64,000 bases of DNA from Kappaphycus alvarezii (lineage: Eukaryota > Rhodophyta > Florideophyceae > Gigartinales > Solieriaceae), in assembly GCA_002205965.3 (NCBI GenBank), contig NADL03000024.1:496001-560000 (forward strand), read 5' to 3'. Within the stretch, counting starts at the first letter, position 1. Every line of letters begins with the position of its first letter. The position numbers were made by a program, and so were the translations under genes. Below the pieces are notes generated by a model. The model did not search any database. It was not told the DNA's origin and saw only the letters and a list, made by a program, of their open reading frames with translations. Of this stretch, positions 23,765 through 35,310 are shown piece by piece.

Positions 23765-25120
23765 GTGATGGCGGAAGGTGTATCGATGAAGCGCAAATTT
23801 GTGAGCGGTGAGTCCCTTCGTGCACAACCAGGGATTGTTAGTCAGGGTTTTATGAAAGAGAGCAGCGATGCATTTTTTGAGAAGAAATGGAAACAATTTA
23901 GGGCGTTTTTCATGGACACGGATCTGCAAGATGGAGGTATATGTACCGATCTGGAGGGTCGTGGGGAACCTGGGTCCAAAATCGTGAGCAAGGTCCTGGA
24001 ATTCTTACATTACAAAGTAGTTGAGACTGAATGCGACCCCGGTAAGGTCTTCAATGTTTGAACAGCACTGACCAGTGTGTACAAGAGGAAATTTAGAAGA
24101 GACGGCAGATGGTGGGCCTTCCTCAAGAAGTAAAACGGAAGGGAATCCAGTGATGTAACTCGAAGAAGGGGGATCAATGAGATACTATAAGCGGATAGAG
24201 AAACAGATGGGGCAGAAAAGGGCGCTTCTATTCAGATATCATTACATCCAGAGAATAGCACGTTACACAGCTCGGATCGGGGCCTAATCTTTGCAAGGGC
24301 TGTACGTAATGGAAGCTTCCTTAGTTTTTGTCGTTGTTGCATATAGATGAACTGGTCAATCTATCATAGGAAGACATTTTGGACGCTTTGAAAGATCGGA
24401 GGGTTTCGAATATCTAGATTCGCCTGATAGGGTGAAAATATGAGGGGAATTCCGACGGTCAGCAATATGCAATTTTTAAGCAATGTGTGGAGTCCTGTAC
24501 ATGTGCATTCACCCATCTACGAGGGTGGATACAGTTTTACCCGTCCATCTTGTCGCGCCATTTGCAATCTGGGGACCCTCTCTTTTCCCATGCAGACGAG
24601 TTAGTTTCCCACTTCAATTTTTGGGATGAAGGTGAATCAGCAGAACTTCATAAAACCTGTTAATTATTTGGTCGAGAGGTGTAACATCATTCCCATGAAT
24701 TCCTCGGGAAAGGTATTGGGGAAGAATTCGATGCACTGCTTTAGAAGAGGCGGTTTACAGTATAGATTCTTGACGGGAACTAGAAGGTGGCCACTGTATG
24801 TTGTTAAGTGGTGGGAGGGATGGGTTTGTGGTGATGATTGAAAAAATCATTCGCTACCTCCTGAAGGAGAGCTGGTAGTATGAAGAAAGCTATACCCATT
24901 ACCTGTTTAACAGTGGTAATGATTTGGAATTGAGAGATGGCGTAGAAAGAGAAAGAATTAAGAAACGAGCTCATGGATATGAAGCTGGCAGTGCAAAAGG
25001 GTTTCAAAGATTTCGAGCAACGTGTGATGGTACAAATTGCAGCTCAGACAGATTTCTTATCGGAGTGGAAGAAGAGAATGGAGAAAAGCGGGCGGGAGGG
25101 GTAACTAGAGGGAGATGACA
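23765..25120 (+). pseudogene. Tyrosine recombinase of a Crypton/DIRS-like element (decayed)
   Basis: The first open part (98 codons) contains EFLHYKVVETECDPGKVFNV, followed after a stop by ALTSVYKRK. This resembles the helical core-binding domain of transposon tyrosine recombinases. Near 24,735-24,850 the catalytic-domain end is clear: MHCFRRGGLQYRFL (an H-x-x-R motif), then RWPLYVVKWWEGW. That arrangement (FRRGGAQY...RW...WWGGW) is typical of eukaryotic YR transposons. The segment after 24,920 encodes a charged helical tail (ELMDMKLAVQKGFKDFEQRV) in a shifted frame. Many stops lie between 24,060 and 24,700, so the gene is dead. Such enzymes would cut and rejoin DNA through a Tyr intermediate; the nucleophilic Tyr expected beyond WWEGW is not visible in frame. 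CGACACAT motif clusters lie on both sides. Confidence 0.65.
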
Positions 25121-26394
25121 GGTCGGTAATTTGTAACATGGCTCTTCTACTGGGAGGGGCGAGAATGATGTAGATCTCACTTCAAAACGTATATTTATAC
25201 CGCGTCTTAATAACTGGCGTCAGGTTATTGAGTACTGGAAAGATGATTGCAGCGCTCTCAACCCTTCTTTCCCGTTAACGGATCGGTCAGAGAAGGCCAG
25301 AACGACGCCAATTAAATCAAAATGCCGTGAGCAAAAACGTATCGCCGAAGAGTAAGAACGACTTGGTGAACTGGAATTTGTTGACACTTGCAGACCTGAA
25401 AAATTACCGATAACCGAATTAAGGAATAGAGCACCAGCGCGGAAGAGGACCGGAATGGCGCAATCGTAACATTTCGTTGAATCAGACTTCTATTCATCAC
25501 CAGACTCCGGTAAGCAGTTCATGCAGTACACATTGCTGGTATTCCAATATCGTACGTTTCCCAAGTGCTGGAGTCAATATATGCATGGAATCATGTGGCA
25601 TGGATATGGCAAAAGCCGTATGCAAAAGTTGAAGTCCACAGCACCGCAAATTTTACGCATCGGGAGTCAAGCCAGCTAGAGTTCCCACATACTACATCTC
25701 CGAAATCATCACGATGGCCAAAATCTCTACTACTTTGCTGGATAAAGCTTCCTTTACAGGTACTCTTCCCGAGCTTCTTTTACTTTTTTCTGGACAGACA
25801 AATTGGATTCGTACACTGCCCTCATGCGGTCTTCCCTTATACTAAGGAAGAATGACGTTTTACTGCTTGTAGAAAAGTCAAATATACTAGAGCCTTTTGC
25901 CGTAAGCTTCCATTCCCGGCTGATATATCCTTCGAATCAAGCTGAATCCTCATCATAAGCCTTTCGTTGACTTATCCTCCGAGCAAGATTTTGGACGCAG
26001 TACCTTCATCTTTCGCGAGACTGAGGCAAGCAGTGAGTTGAGATATTGCATAATTCTTAAAGACGTTGTCGATATGATCGTAGAGCGGATCTTTCGAAGT
26101 AATAACTGCATTTGAAGTTATTGCTACATGATTGGAGGCGATGAGACGATGTAAGAGTACTGGTGGGACATTGCATGAGCGAGGAAGTATGGGAAAATCA
26201 CTCAGTATAGTAATCAGAGGAACTCCCATATCATTACACGGCCAATTTATTTGTGAGGTAGTCATTGAGTTGATCAGCCATGTGATCTGAAGGTGTGGAA
26301 ACTGTACCTGACTGTAATATGTGTTGTGAAAGCGACACAAGGGAATTTGTCGACCGCCATACACGAAGGAACAAGTGGCATGGCATATGAACAC
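25121..26394. other. No recognisable gene
   Basis: A 140-codon open frame on the minus strand (25,972-26,394) has no match that I recognise and no ATG-supported context. The remainder has only short frames. Confidence 0.35.
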
Positions 26395-26660
26395 AAGTGT
26401 AGAGTGTTTTGTTATGGTATAGACACATCTACCTATGTTGAAGTACGGAAGCAGGTAGAAGTGTGTTAACCTACTGACTCAAATGCCAAATAAAATTGCT
26501 GCAGTCCGTTTATCAACATATGACAACTACTTGTAGAGTCTATGCATCCACGTAGGCGGTATATGTCGGTCGGGCGATACAGGAGACATATTTCGATGCA
26601 TCAACACAGGCTGTATGAGTCTATGCATTGACAAAGATGACATGTGTCGGTCGGGTCACA
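26395..26660. repeat. CGACACAT-type motifs, right group
   Basis: The words AGACACAT, ATGTCGGTCGGGCGATACA, GGAGACATA and CATGTGTCGGTCGGGTCACA occur here. The last two parallel copies (TGTCGGTCGGG-C/T) are about 75 bases apart. A third small group lies at 28,130-28,190 (GTGTCAGTTTGGCGATACAT and GTGTCGTGGGGGCGACAT). They resemble the left group at 22,278-22,810. Confidence 0.45.
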
Positions 26661-26849
26661 GAAATACTTGTAAACAACGGAAAACAAATCCCAGCTTTAA
26701 TTAAACAAGACTTCCTCGCAGACCACGGGCAACATACATTCCAAACCTCCTCCCCGCTAACCTTGACAGTGCACAGGTCGTATGATCGCCTCCCTCCTAT
26801 GTGGGGGTCCTTGGGTGTGAACCACATTTTCACACGGTACTACTCCCCC

Positions 26850-27972
26850 AAAACACAGTTAGTTCACTCTTCTTGTCGTCCTACGCATCAACTCCCGCAA
26901 CTTTGTCATCCTTGTCATCCTCTTTATTTATGTCCTCATCTTTCTCCTCCCCTTCCTCTGGCTCACCTTCACGCTCCTCTTCGTCCACTGCAGTTATATC
27001 CGCTTCCAATCGTGATTTTTCAGCCTCCTACACTGCAACCTTCCCCTCTCTGCCTTGTTTTCTCCTCCTTCTACCCCTCAAACGCATCTTAGAAAGACTT
27101 GTACCCTTGGCGGCTGCTGACTCGTTTTTTGAGCAGGAGCTTCGTCCTCCACTCCTTTGTCGTCACAGGTGGGCGTCGCGTTATATTCAGTGCACAAGCC
27201 GAGATCTTCTCACGTGGCTTGCAATTGCTCCCTGTATAAGTCTTTCAAGCAAAATATGCGCAAGAAGATATCGCACTTGTAAATTGACGTTTTGACGCCG
27301 ACATCTTGTCCGGATGCAGCTCACTGTACATCGGGTACATTGTCATGTGGAAAAGGAATTCTTCCAAGCCGCTGTAACAAAAGTAACCACTTTGTCTAGA
27401 GTGGGATAGACTTGCACCACGGACTTCTCGGTCTCCGCCAGTGCCTCCCCGTCATTCGTGTCATCGTCTCCAACCTCCATATCCACCTGCACGGCCAGTA
27501 TGTCTATATCCACAACGTAAACGTCAAGTACTGACGAAGAAAATTTGTCAATTACTGACCAATATTTCCTCGAGAATGAAGTGTTTACTAGTAGATGGCA
27601 GTACTGTCGACCCTTCTCTGTATACGCCGCGTACGCCGTCTGCAAAAACATGCTCTTGGCCTTCCCTTCCAATTTAGAATGTAGTAACGCGATTTCATCC
27701 CCATCTTGCTGCGGCGCAAGCAGCTCCCCCCATTCCTGTTCCAAATCAATTAGGGGTAAGTCCTCGCAAACAACTTCTTTAAACGAAGCATAAGTTCGGG
27801 TCGCGACGGGGAGATCTTTTTCCATGGACACCTCAACAGACTTCGCATCGCCTCTGAACTGCTTGTAGATACCGCCTTCCTGTTTCTAACAGCCTCCCTC
27901 CTCAATACTTGCCGCAAACACGTTCACGTCTACGACGGAAACGAACCAGTCCGACGGCAAAACAGGTTCCAT
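26850..27972 (-). pseudogene. Unrecognised protein remnant with acidic tail
   Basis: On the minus strand a frame starting at the ATG near 27,972 (MEPVLPSDWFVSVVDVN...) continues past one stop codon into a 160-codon open stretch ending at 27,343. In other frames it can be followed to about 26,850, where it becomes strongly charged (EEEREGEPEEGEEKDEDINK). Two similar segments, VVDVNVFAA near the start and VVDIDILAV near codon 110 of the open stretch, suggest an internal repeat. I do not recognise the family. It lies between CGACACAT motif groups and downstream of the recombinase remnant, on the opposite strand, so it may belong to the same or a neighbouring mobile element. Confidence 0.4.
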
Positions 27973-29243
27973 TAATTTAACGCCTCGCAAAATGCTACAA
28001 CCTCCTATACCATGGATACCTTTAGAGTTCTAGAGTTGCATGGGTTGTCTGCTCATGTGAACTGTGTTGTTAGGTTGCGGCAGCAAGGAACTTCACGGGG
28101 TGCTGATGCAGTAAATTAGTCTTAGCAGCTAACTGTGTCAGTTTGGCGATACATAGTGTGATCTTGTGTCGTGGGGGCGACATCGAGCCTTTGGCTAATC
28201 TTCGGACAAAATAGCCCCGGTTACAAACTTATGAAAGTTTAAAATGTTTTCAAAAATATTTGGGGGCGCCCAGATATATTTAGGGAGTTACGCTGGATTA
28301 TTCCCCTTAAAACCGCGCTAGGGGGCTGTCACGGTCGGTTATGCCCACGAAGAAATAAATTTTCTGTTTTTCGCTTAAATTAGCAACCAAAAGTATTGCT
28401 TTTTTTACAGAAGCAACGTCGACAATATGATATATGTTTAATTTTCGTGCATACTTTGCTCTATTTATAGACAAAATGCCGGTAAATGAAATCAAAAAAA
28501 CTGATTTGCGTGCACTAGAATGTCAATTGAGTTATTGAGTGAACTCATATTCCATTATAACAGAAGAAAAATCTATTACAAAAGAAATGTAAATTAGAGA
28601 AGTTGCCGTTTCCTTTCCAATCCTCGAAGACTTGCATCCGGCGTCAGTACGCATCATTGAAAAACGTTTAAGAACTGTTAAAAGTCTCTATATTGAGTAG
28701 GTTTCGAAGGTGGAGGGTTTCTTTAACGGAAACACTCTACCCTGGTAATTTTCTACAATTCGGCTTGTTTGCATGCTATAATTCCCTCTACTTGCTGGCA
28801 GAGGTGGTAAATTGGGTTCTTTCCTTAGTTTGGATACAGGCTGCTATTTACAGAGACGAAGGGTCCAGATATGTGTAATGAATTGTCTTAATGAGTGAAA
28901 GAGGCAAGCGAGACTGTCGTGAAAGTCTGGGTATAGGTCCAGCCGTAGAAAGTTCAATCTTGGAATAAACTGCCCCAGCAGCATTTCTTCCATCCGTGTA
29001 GTTCTTGCTGCCCGAATGTCTCCATGACTGGCATAGCGACGTGCCTCACCAAGTTTGTCAGCATCACGAAAGCATCGGGTTCTGTGATCAAATCGTGACC
29101 TGTTATGCGTGCTGATCAACTGAGGTACCTTCGGAACATTTGACGCTTTCGTGCTGGTAGTGTGAATTATTACTTGCGCTTGCCAGAACTTTTCACTTAC
29201 ATGCACAATTACAAGTACGTGCCAATAAAAGATGGTCGAAAAG
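27973..29243. other. No recognised gene
   Basis: Contains the third small group of CGACAT-type motifs (28,130-28,190) and a 120-codon minus frame at 28,844-29,206, rich in Arg, Leu and His, that I cannot assign. Confidence 0.35.
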
Positions 29244-29300
29244 GGTTCTTTTACAGTAACAAAGAAGCTGGATGATACCCAGTCAAGTTGTATTATAGTA
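29244..29300 (+). repeat. Dispersed repeat, copy C
   Basis: GGGTTCTTTTACAGTAACA...GCTGGATGATACCCAGTCAA matches the first block of the repeats at 945 and 2325 (TTCTTTTACTGCAACAGA...TGGATGAAACCTAGTCAA). The second block is absent. Confidence 0.5.
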
Positions 29301-30660
29301 GTGACTGTACAAATACTTTACATGAAACCCCTTGTTTCACTCCAAACTCTTTGTCTTCTCTCGTGGCTTATCCGCCTTTGACGTCCCATATCTGTTCCAG
29401 TTCCACCGACCGCTCGCGACTATTGGTTTCCCCGGCTCATGCTCAATCTTCAAAATCTCCAGCCCATGCAGCTTATACGTCTGCGCACCCGAGCGCGACC
29501 TCAATTCCCTCCGGACTTCACACGTCTCTTTCCAGGTCATCTCCCGACATTCCGATAGCCTTCCCTCCCCCGACCTGTCTTTCTCGAAAACCCTCGACCT
29601 CGCTGCGGATGTCTTCACGGACCAACTGCAGTCCCTTAGTATCGTCTTCGCGCCCAGACCTTTCAGTTCGAAGATGGTTACTGAACTTTGATCCGGGCTT
29701 CTAAATTTGTCCAGTCCTCCGCACAGCCGATACCTTCATCCCCTACAAGGTCTTCGTGGTAGTTGGTGTCATCTGGGCAGCAGAATCAGCACTTTCCGCC
29801 CTCCCAAAATGGTCCTCAAACTTCGTCATCCCCCTGATGCAGACGTTTTTAATCACCAAACCTAGTATATTACAGTTGGCACCTCATTCAGGCATCCCAT
29901 TTCCCCTGTCCTGTCCCAGTCGGCGATCCTGCAACTTCCTCTCCCGGCATCTCCTCTTCGCACTGAAGCTCCTTCGGGGTGCTCTAACAAATTCCTGTTT
30001 CTGAAGATTCGGGCAATATGAATGATGAATAATATGGAATCCCACCATAGTACTTAAATCGCTGAAACCGCTCCTACCTCCGCCTTTGGCCCGGTCCCCC
30101 CCTTTTCCACCTTTCTCACGTATTTAACCCTTTCTCCGTCGTCCACTATCCCTTTCCTCCCTCATATTCGCAGCCCTGTACAAGCTGCGGTCTATAATCT
30201 TTATTATGGTGCTAATCGAATTTTCATATTTGCAGCTCCCAGAAACCAACACTCTCGAGCTCTTTTCGAGCTCTTCATTATTCTGAACTCATCTTCCGCC
30301 GTTTCAAGCCTAAATTTTTCCGCCTTTTCGCGTTAGACCTCCTCAAGCCTCGTAAAACGTATCGGTAAGGCAGAGGATGGCCTTTCCACGACTGTAAGCT
30401 CTCTCCATTTTTCTGTCTCAATTCGACCTACGAACCTCACCTTGTACCGTCCCTCCAGTATCCTTCTGCAACCCTAACGGCAATTTCTCTACAGCCGTAG
30501 GCCTTCCCGAACCACTACGGCTCTGTTGCATTCGGCTACTCCCGGCCCTATGACTCCAGGGAACCTTTTTGCCCTTCAATCTCTCCTTCATTCCAGCCTT
30601 TCCTCTTTGGCTCCCTCGCCACGCCTTCTTCCCCCTAGATGCTTTTTAATTTCTCTGTTC
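29301..30660. other. Strand-asymmetric, degenerate region
   Basis: The plus strand is strongly pyrimidine-rich. The minus strand has a 93-codon frame (29,337-29,618) and further short frames rich in Glu, Arg and Lys (for example FVGRIETEKWRELTVVERPS near 30,400). These look like a decayed minus-strand gene, but no domain is recognisable. Confidence 0.35.
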
Positions 30661-31259
30661 AGAATATTCGTCGGTCGATATGCAGTCTGAACTACTCGAC
30701 AACGACTTTAAGTGAAATGCTCTGATCCAAAATAGATAGGTTCAAATAAAAGGGCAACAAAATTATCTGAATAGGACTTAAAATAATATTAAAAAAGAAC
30801 CCCAACATTTGCTGGTAGCTGATCGACGGGGATAGTTTGATGGCTCAAGGCTTGCTAAATTCTCCTAACTATCTAAGACTATTTTACTGCAGATCAGAAT
30901 AGAACTCTTACAAAGATGATTCTGGTAGTATAAAATTTCTATAGACCAAATAAATGCCCAGTAATAATTTTATATTAATTCTCCAGGTATGCATTGATCC
31001 AAATATAATATGCTGCAATATTCCAGTAATTATAACTAAAGAATTCGAAACTCAACCGATATAAATTCCTTCATATGTAATACAGTAAAACACAGTCCAT
31101 TGAAAATAGGTAAACTTGTTCATCTCGATGATTCACAACAGATATAAATTGTTAGCGTCTGACAAAATACTGTCCACAATTTACCATCACTTTATTCGAT
31201 GTGGAAAGAAAATTAAATAGTTTTCGATTACATGTAAAAATAGTTTTTTCAATTTTTAC

Positions 31260-31905
31260 AGCGATAGGCGCAGAGGCCTCCTCCAGGGTTCCCCCGTTTA
31301 TATCCCGACCTGCGGGCGGCGCACACCCTCAACGAGACTGCTTGTCCATGCTCACGAAGTTCGTCAACATGTGCTTTGGTGGTGACCTGCCGGATTCATG
31401 TTGCTCTTCTTCTGTGGTGGCCGACGCACTAGCCTCCGAAAACCCAACTTGGGTCGTGTTAAAGAACATAACTTTTTACGTCTTTCAGGCAGCTCGACGC
31501 CTCACGTCCCGTACTGAATTTTCCATCACACACTGGTACAAATAGACCCCAGAACGCATCAACGGCATCTCTCGCGCAAATTATTCTTGATTAATTCATT
31601 CAGCATGCCCCTGGCATCGCTCGGTGGGTCTACTACTGCTACGTGGGGGTCTCTAATATCCCTTTGGCGACTTACGAATCTCCAGCGAGACCGGAAGGCA
31701 ACACAGTAAACCCCTTGGCCCTTTGCTGCTTTCCCTTGATCCCCACCATCTGTTAATGTCATCCAGGACCGCTTCAGCTAACCCATGAATGCCTGCATTG
31801 CAGATGATGGGAACTTAGTTATTAACCGCACCTCTACTTATGATGTCCTATTTTTCCAGGAGAATGTGATAGGTAAAAATTGAGCCAACGGAAAAGGGGA
31901 CCACT
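31260..31905 (+). pseudogene. Non-LTR retrotransposon reverse transcriptase, N-terminal fragment
   Basis: A plus frame holds SMLTKFVNMCFGGDLPDSC, matching the segment just before the RT core in this group (L-x-x-F-x-N-x-x-x-G-x-[IL]-P). Further on, in shifted frames, come KPLGPLLLSLDPHHLL (the G-D-P-L-G-P-L-L-F motif) and, at about 31,794-31,818, an A-D-D-G-N-L-V box corresponding to the catalytic YxDD-type motif. Frameshifts and stops break it repeatedly. It ends near the LTR copy at 32,060. A C-terminal portion of a related enzyme lies at 43,270-44,330. Confidence 0.6.
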
Positions 31906-32059
31906 AAATACCTGGGTGAGAGTCGTTACGATCGACTAAATTACTACAGTCCACGTTAGCCGACGATGGCGAGGAGTGGACATGAACGCTGAGTGACTGC
32001 CATAGTATCAAAAACTAAGGTGAAGGCTCTCCCACGTTTTTTAGAGGCTAGCTAGCTTT

Positions 32060-32900
32060 TTAAAGGCTTTGGTTTGAAGTTGCCTCCCAGTTTGCTTTCA
32101 GTCTCACAGAGGAAGTAATTTACGCAGCTTACGTAGACCTCTTTTCCATAGTAAAATCTCTATAAAACTAATAGAGGCACCAGAAAAAGTAAAAAATAGT
32201 TCGTGTGGACGCAAAGAGTTTGGCAAAACATACATGAAAGAAACTAAATGAATCTACTCCTCAAAATCTTCATCCTCTTGATTAGAACCTATCACTTCTC
32301 TTAAGACATCATAAGTAACGATGTACTCCTAACAAATACTCATGGATTGCCCCCGGTTGTCTATCCCTCCTAGCGATTAATATAGCTCACCTGAAGCCCC
32401 TATTACCGAACCTATGGCCGGCCCACCTGGTCCAATCAGTTCGTTTCTCCTCCTCCCATATGACGGGGCTCTACTTCACCCTCTTCATCCACGGACTCCT
32501 CATCATCCTCTCCTTCCTCCCCCGCCTCCTCTTCTTCTTCCCCTGATCCGCCCTTGGCCTCCTCTTTTTCCATCACGTAGACCATCCCTGGGGCTACTCT
32601 ATCCTCGAAGAAATCCCGGCCCTACAGTCCTCCTCGTCTGAGTTCACCCTCTCACTGATTCCTGTGCTTCGATCTCCACAAGGTGACGGGCAAAGAGCTC
32701 CGTCAGATATTTCCTTGTTGACGACGGAGGTATTCCTGTACGTTGGTTGGGCCCGAAGTGAATAAAGGGGAGATGTTTATGCGGCGGGATGACGGGTTTT
32801 GGAAATTTTGTTAAAAGATAGTATTCCATGCATGATCTCTGTCGAGCGAGGGGTTTGAATTTTCAAGTTTTGTTGTTATAGGAACGTGGGTAAAATTTTA
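32060..32900 (-). mobile_element. LTR, family 1, copy 4
   Basis: Read on the minus strand: CT-rich upstream DNA, the acidic frame, then TTTATAGAG...GTCTACGTAAGCTGCGTAAAT (the TATA region, substituted), TTACTTCCTCTGTG and GGAGGCAACTTCAA. The conserved 3' end of the LTR beyond about 32,060 is lost. The 5' limit is not defined and may extend beyond 33,000. Confidence 0.55.
32254..32829 (-). pseudogene. LTR-borne acidic protein, copy 4
   Basis: It starts at an ATG and stays open for 61 codons. LPFIHFGPNQRTG and YLTELFARHLVEIEAQES align with LPFGPTDRDD and VIEFVRRLFVEEEAEE of copies 5 and 7. After a frameshift, VAPGMVYVMEKEEAKG and a run of Glu/Gly/Asp follow. The C-terminus reads DVLREVIGSNQEDEDFEE before a TAG at 32,254, matching DILEDLFGSDLEN. 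The protein is more diverged than copies 5 and 7 but keeps the same block order, which argues for selection on the protein before insertion. Confidence 0.55.
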
Positions 32901-33689
32901 AGCGGTGCGTGACGTATTCAAACAGCGCCAAAGGTTCGTATTTGCAGGCCCCTTGTATCAAAAATAGTAGGCCTACATTGGTCTTGTAGTAGAAATTAGT
33001 GCAAACGCCATTTAAAGGGTGATTTATGGCGAACATAACGTGTAGAAATATTGATAATGGAAAATGATATTTTGCGGCGATGAACATCAAGTAAACGAAG
33101 GAAAATAATAGAGTTACTGTTAAAGGAGAAGTAAATCGCACATACAAAAAAAAGAAAAAAATTAAAGGTGTATAAAGAAATGTAAATTTTTTGTTTAAAT
33201 GAAAAAGTTAGTGGAGGGAGAAACAAAATAAAAGGAATTCAAGAGAGAAACTGAAGGTTTGTGGTGCTACACTTATTAGGGATGCAGAGCGGCTATTTCC
33301 GGATACTAAGGGAAGGTGTGTGTATTTGAGAGAAACACGGTGCGAGGGAATTTCTGTCCGTAATGAGGATGCGTTCAGTTTCACGTTTAACAGAAGGGAA
33401 CACAGATCTTTTTGACTTTTAACCTTTTGAAAAACAAACGTTTCCGCCCTTTACCATACTCTCCCTCGCCTTTCCTTCCTTTGATTTTTCTCCGAGTCCT
33501 AAGGATTGCGCTAGATTTCCGCATACATAGGTTCTACATGGCTGTGGTAGAATGCTTGCTTACCTCTACCTCAAATTTTGTGCAAACTTTTTAATCCAAT
33601 GAGCCCTGATAAGAACACCAGCACCGTGCAAGACCTAGGATATTAGGTCGATTTGAGCTGTCGGAGCACTGAATTTCCCTACACAACGT
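32901..33689. other. No recognisable gene
   Basis: AT-rich sequence with only short frames on both strands; probably includes the 5' part of LTR copy 4. Confidence 0.35.
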
Positions 33690-34020
33690 TCGTCAACCCT
33701 CTTGCCGCCTCCTATGCCAAAGCGAAGGGGTTCCATGCATTCACGAGCCTCAACACAGCCCAAACGGAGAACAAGCGCAGATGCCAAGGATTTCTTGCTG
33801 AATTGCCCGGAACTACCAGCTAGTTCCCGTCCCCATCTCAATGCTCGGAGGCTGATATCCAGTAGCGTTCGACGCCGTCAAGAAACTTCTGATAACGCGA
33901 CGGAACGGGTTCCGATGGTGCAAGGTATTCTTTTACAGCGACACTCTGCAGTGGTAGTATCCCTCAATGCGGCTGGTTTGCTTGCCGGCCTCCACTCCAC
34001 TTGCTTGTGGATTGAAGTGC
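33690..34020 (+). pseudogene. 3' coding end of a non-LTR retrotransposon, tail 3
   Basis: An open frame of up to 148 codons (33,702-34,148) carries the tail signature: LNARRLISSSVRRRQETSDN, then VQGILLQRHSAVVVSLNAAG, then LLAGLHSTCLW. It is the most open of the five tails and aligns with 57,150. The basic N-terminal part (PKRRGSMHSRASTQPKRR) is not shared with the others. Confidence 0.55.
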
Positions 34021-34603
34021 CATCAGCGCCTGTCGAAATCTTTCACTTATATGCTCCCTACAACCATAAAAGCTCAGTTAATATCGGCCAGCTTCTCTGT
34101 TATAATAAACGAGCCCCGTACCCCTTTTTTAGTCGTAATGTTTGTTAGGCGCGTGCTGATAGGAACGGATTTTTTGTCGCCGTCATCTACAGACTTTTAG
34201 TTTACTAGTACTCTCTTGTCCAAAATTGCTTATAGTTCCGGTCCTTCCTCGTCCTCCGAGAGCCTTGCTTATCATTACCGCGGTCCTCTCCAAATTTACT
34301 TCCATTTTATCTAGATATTTTTATACTGTATCTACCCCTCTGAATCGATCCCGAATCAAGTTCTTTTCCCTTTTTGCTTACCTCCTCCTCCAAATTCCTT
34401 TTTTGAGAAAAAGGGCGCAAATGCACTACTACAAAATCCCTTGCAGATTTATTTTACCTATTCCTAATCTATAGAACCTGCCCCGGGAGCCTATTTAAAC
34501 CCCTTTATTCCAAGTTTCAAACGTCCCGATCATTTTACTCATCACCCTCTCCCCACACACCCAAAACACCCTCTATTGCCCCCATTCCCCAAAGCCTACC
34601 AAA

Positions 34604-35170
34604 ATGAACAATCTATGCCCCTCGAAAGTCATTTCCAAAAATCGCCATCCCCGCCCCCTAAACTCTATTCCCCTACTCCCTTTCGGACCTACTGACCGTG
34701 ATGACTACCTGCGCCGGCAAACCAAAAAGAAGGTGATCGAATTCGTGCGTCGCCTTTTTATTGAGGATGAGGCGGAGGAGGTAGGTAAGGGGCGGAGTGG
34801 GACATCGAGGAGGGAGCTGGGGAGACCTTCGAGGAGTGGGTAGCCCCTGAATTGGTCTACGAGGTTAATAACGGAGAGGATGAGAGGAAGAGGAGAAGGG
34901 AGAAGAGGAGAAGGAGGAAGAGGAGGATGATGAGGACGAGGACGATTGGATGAGGAAAAAGGGGACATGGAAAGTGTTGGAGTGGTGGGGCCTGGACTGG
35001 AGAGTATGGAACAAGTGGTGCCGACGCTGGAACCGGATGGAGATATCTTTAGTAGTTTAGATATCTCCCAGGAAATAGAGAGCTATGAGCCGTTCGCAGA
35101 TATTTGTGGGGACTGCTTGGGCAGCATGGATATTTTGGAGGAGGTTTGGATCTGATTTAGAGAATGGGAA
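34604..35170 (+). pseudogene. LTR-borne acidic protein, copy 5
   Basis: ATG at 34,604 follows a CT-rich leader. The first 60 residues include NRHPRP, LLPFGPTDRDDYLRRQTKK and KVIEFVRRLFIEDEAEEV, after which a frameshift leads to an early stop at 34,843. The continuation in other frames gives a Glu/Asp-coding purine-rich tract. From 34,946 there follows an open C-terminal part with VVPTLEPDGDIFSSLDISQE, YEPFADICGDCLGSMDILEE and a 2-base deletion at the end. The likely original product was about 190 residues with a basic/aromatic N-terminus, a helix, an acidic centre and an acidic-hydrophobic C-terminus. Such composition recalls transcriptional activation or histone-binding segments, but function is unknown. 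Confidence 0.6.
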
Positions 35171-35299
35171 ATAAGAGGACCTCATTGATGTTAGTTTCTT
35201 AAGTATCTTTTGTTTAGAGTATATCGTCCACCAAATCGTTTTTATGCATTTCCTGGTACCTTCTGTAGTTTTGTTCGGACTTAAGGGGTATCCAAAAGT

Positions 35300-35310
35300 C
35301 TATATAAGCT
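35300..35310 (+). promoter_or_regulatory. TATA box of LTR family 1
   Basis: CTATATAAGCT is kept in copies 3, 5 and 6 and, with changes, in 1, 2, 4 and 7. It lies about 300 bases from the LTR 3' end and downstream of the acidic frame. Transcription of a parent element would therefore start after the frame, placing the frame in U3. Confidence 0.6.

Noticed and set aside
26801-27295. 164-codon Ser-rich plus-strand frame
   Set aside because: It is the complement of the acidic tail of the minus-strand remnant; the Ser/Leu richness is explained by that.
29288-29704. 138-codon Ser/Pro-rich plus frame
   Set aside because: A low-complexity product of strong pyrimidine bias on the plus strand, with no ATG context or domain.
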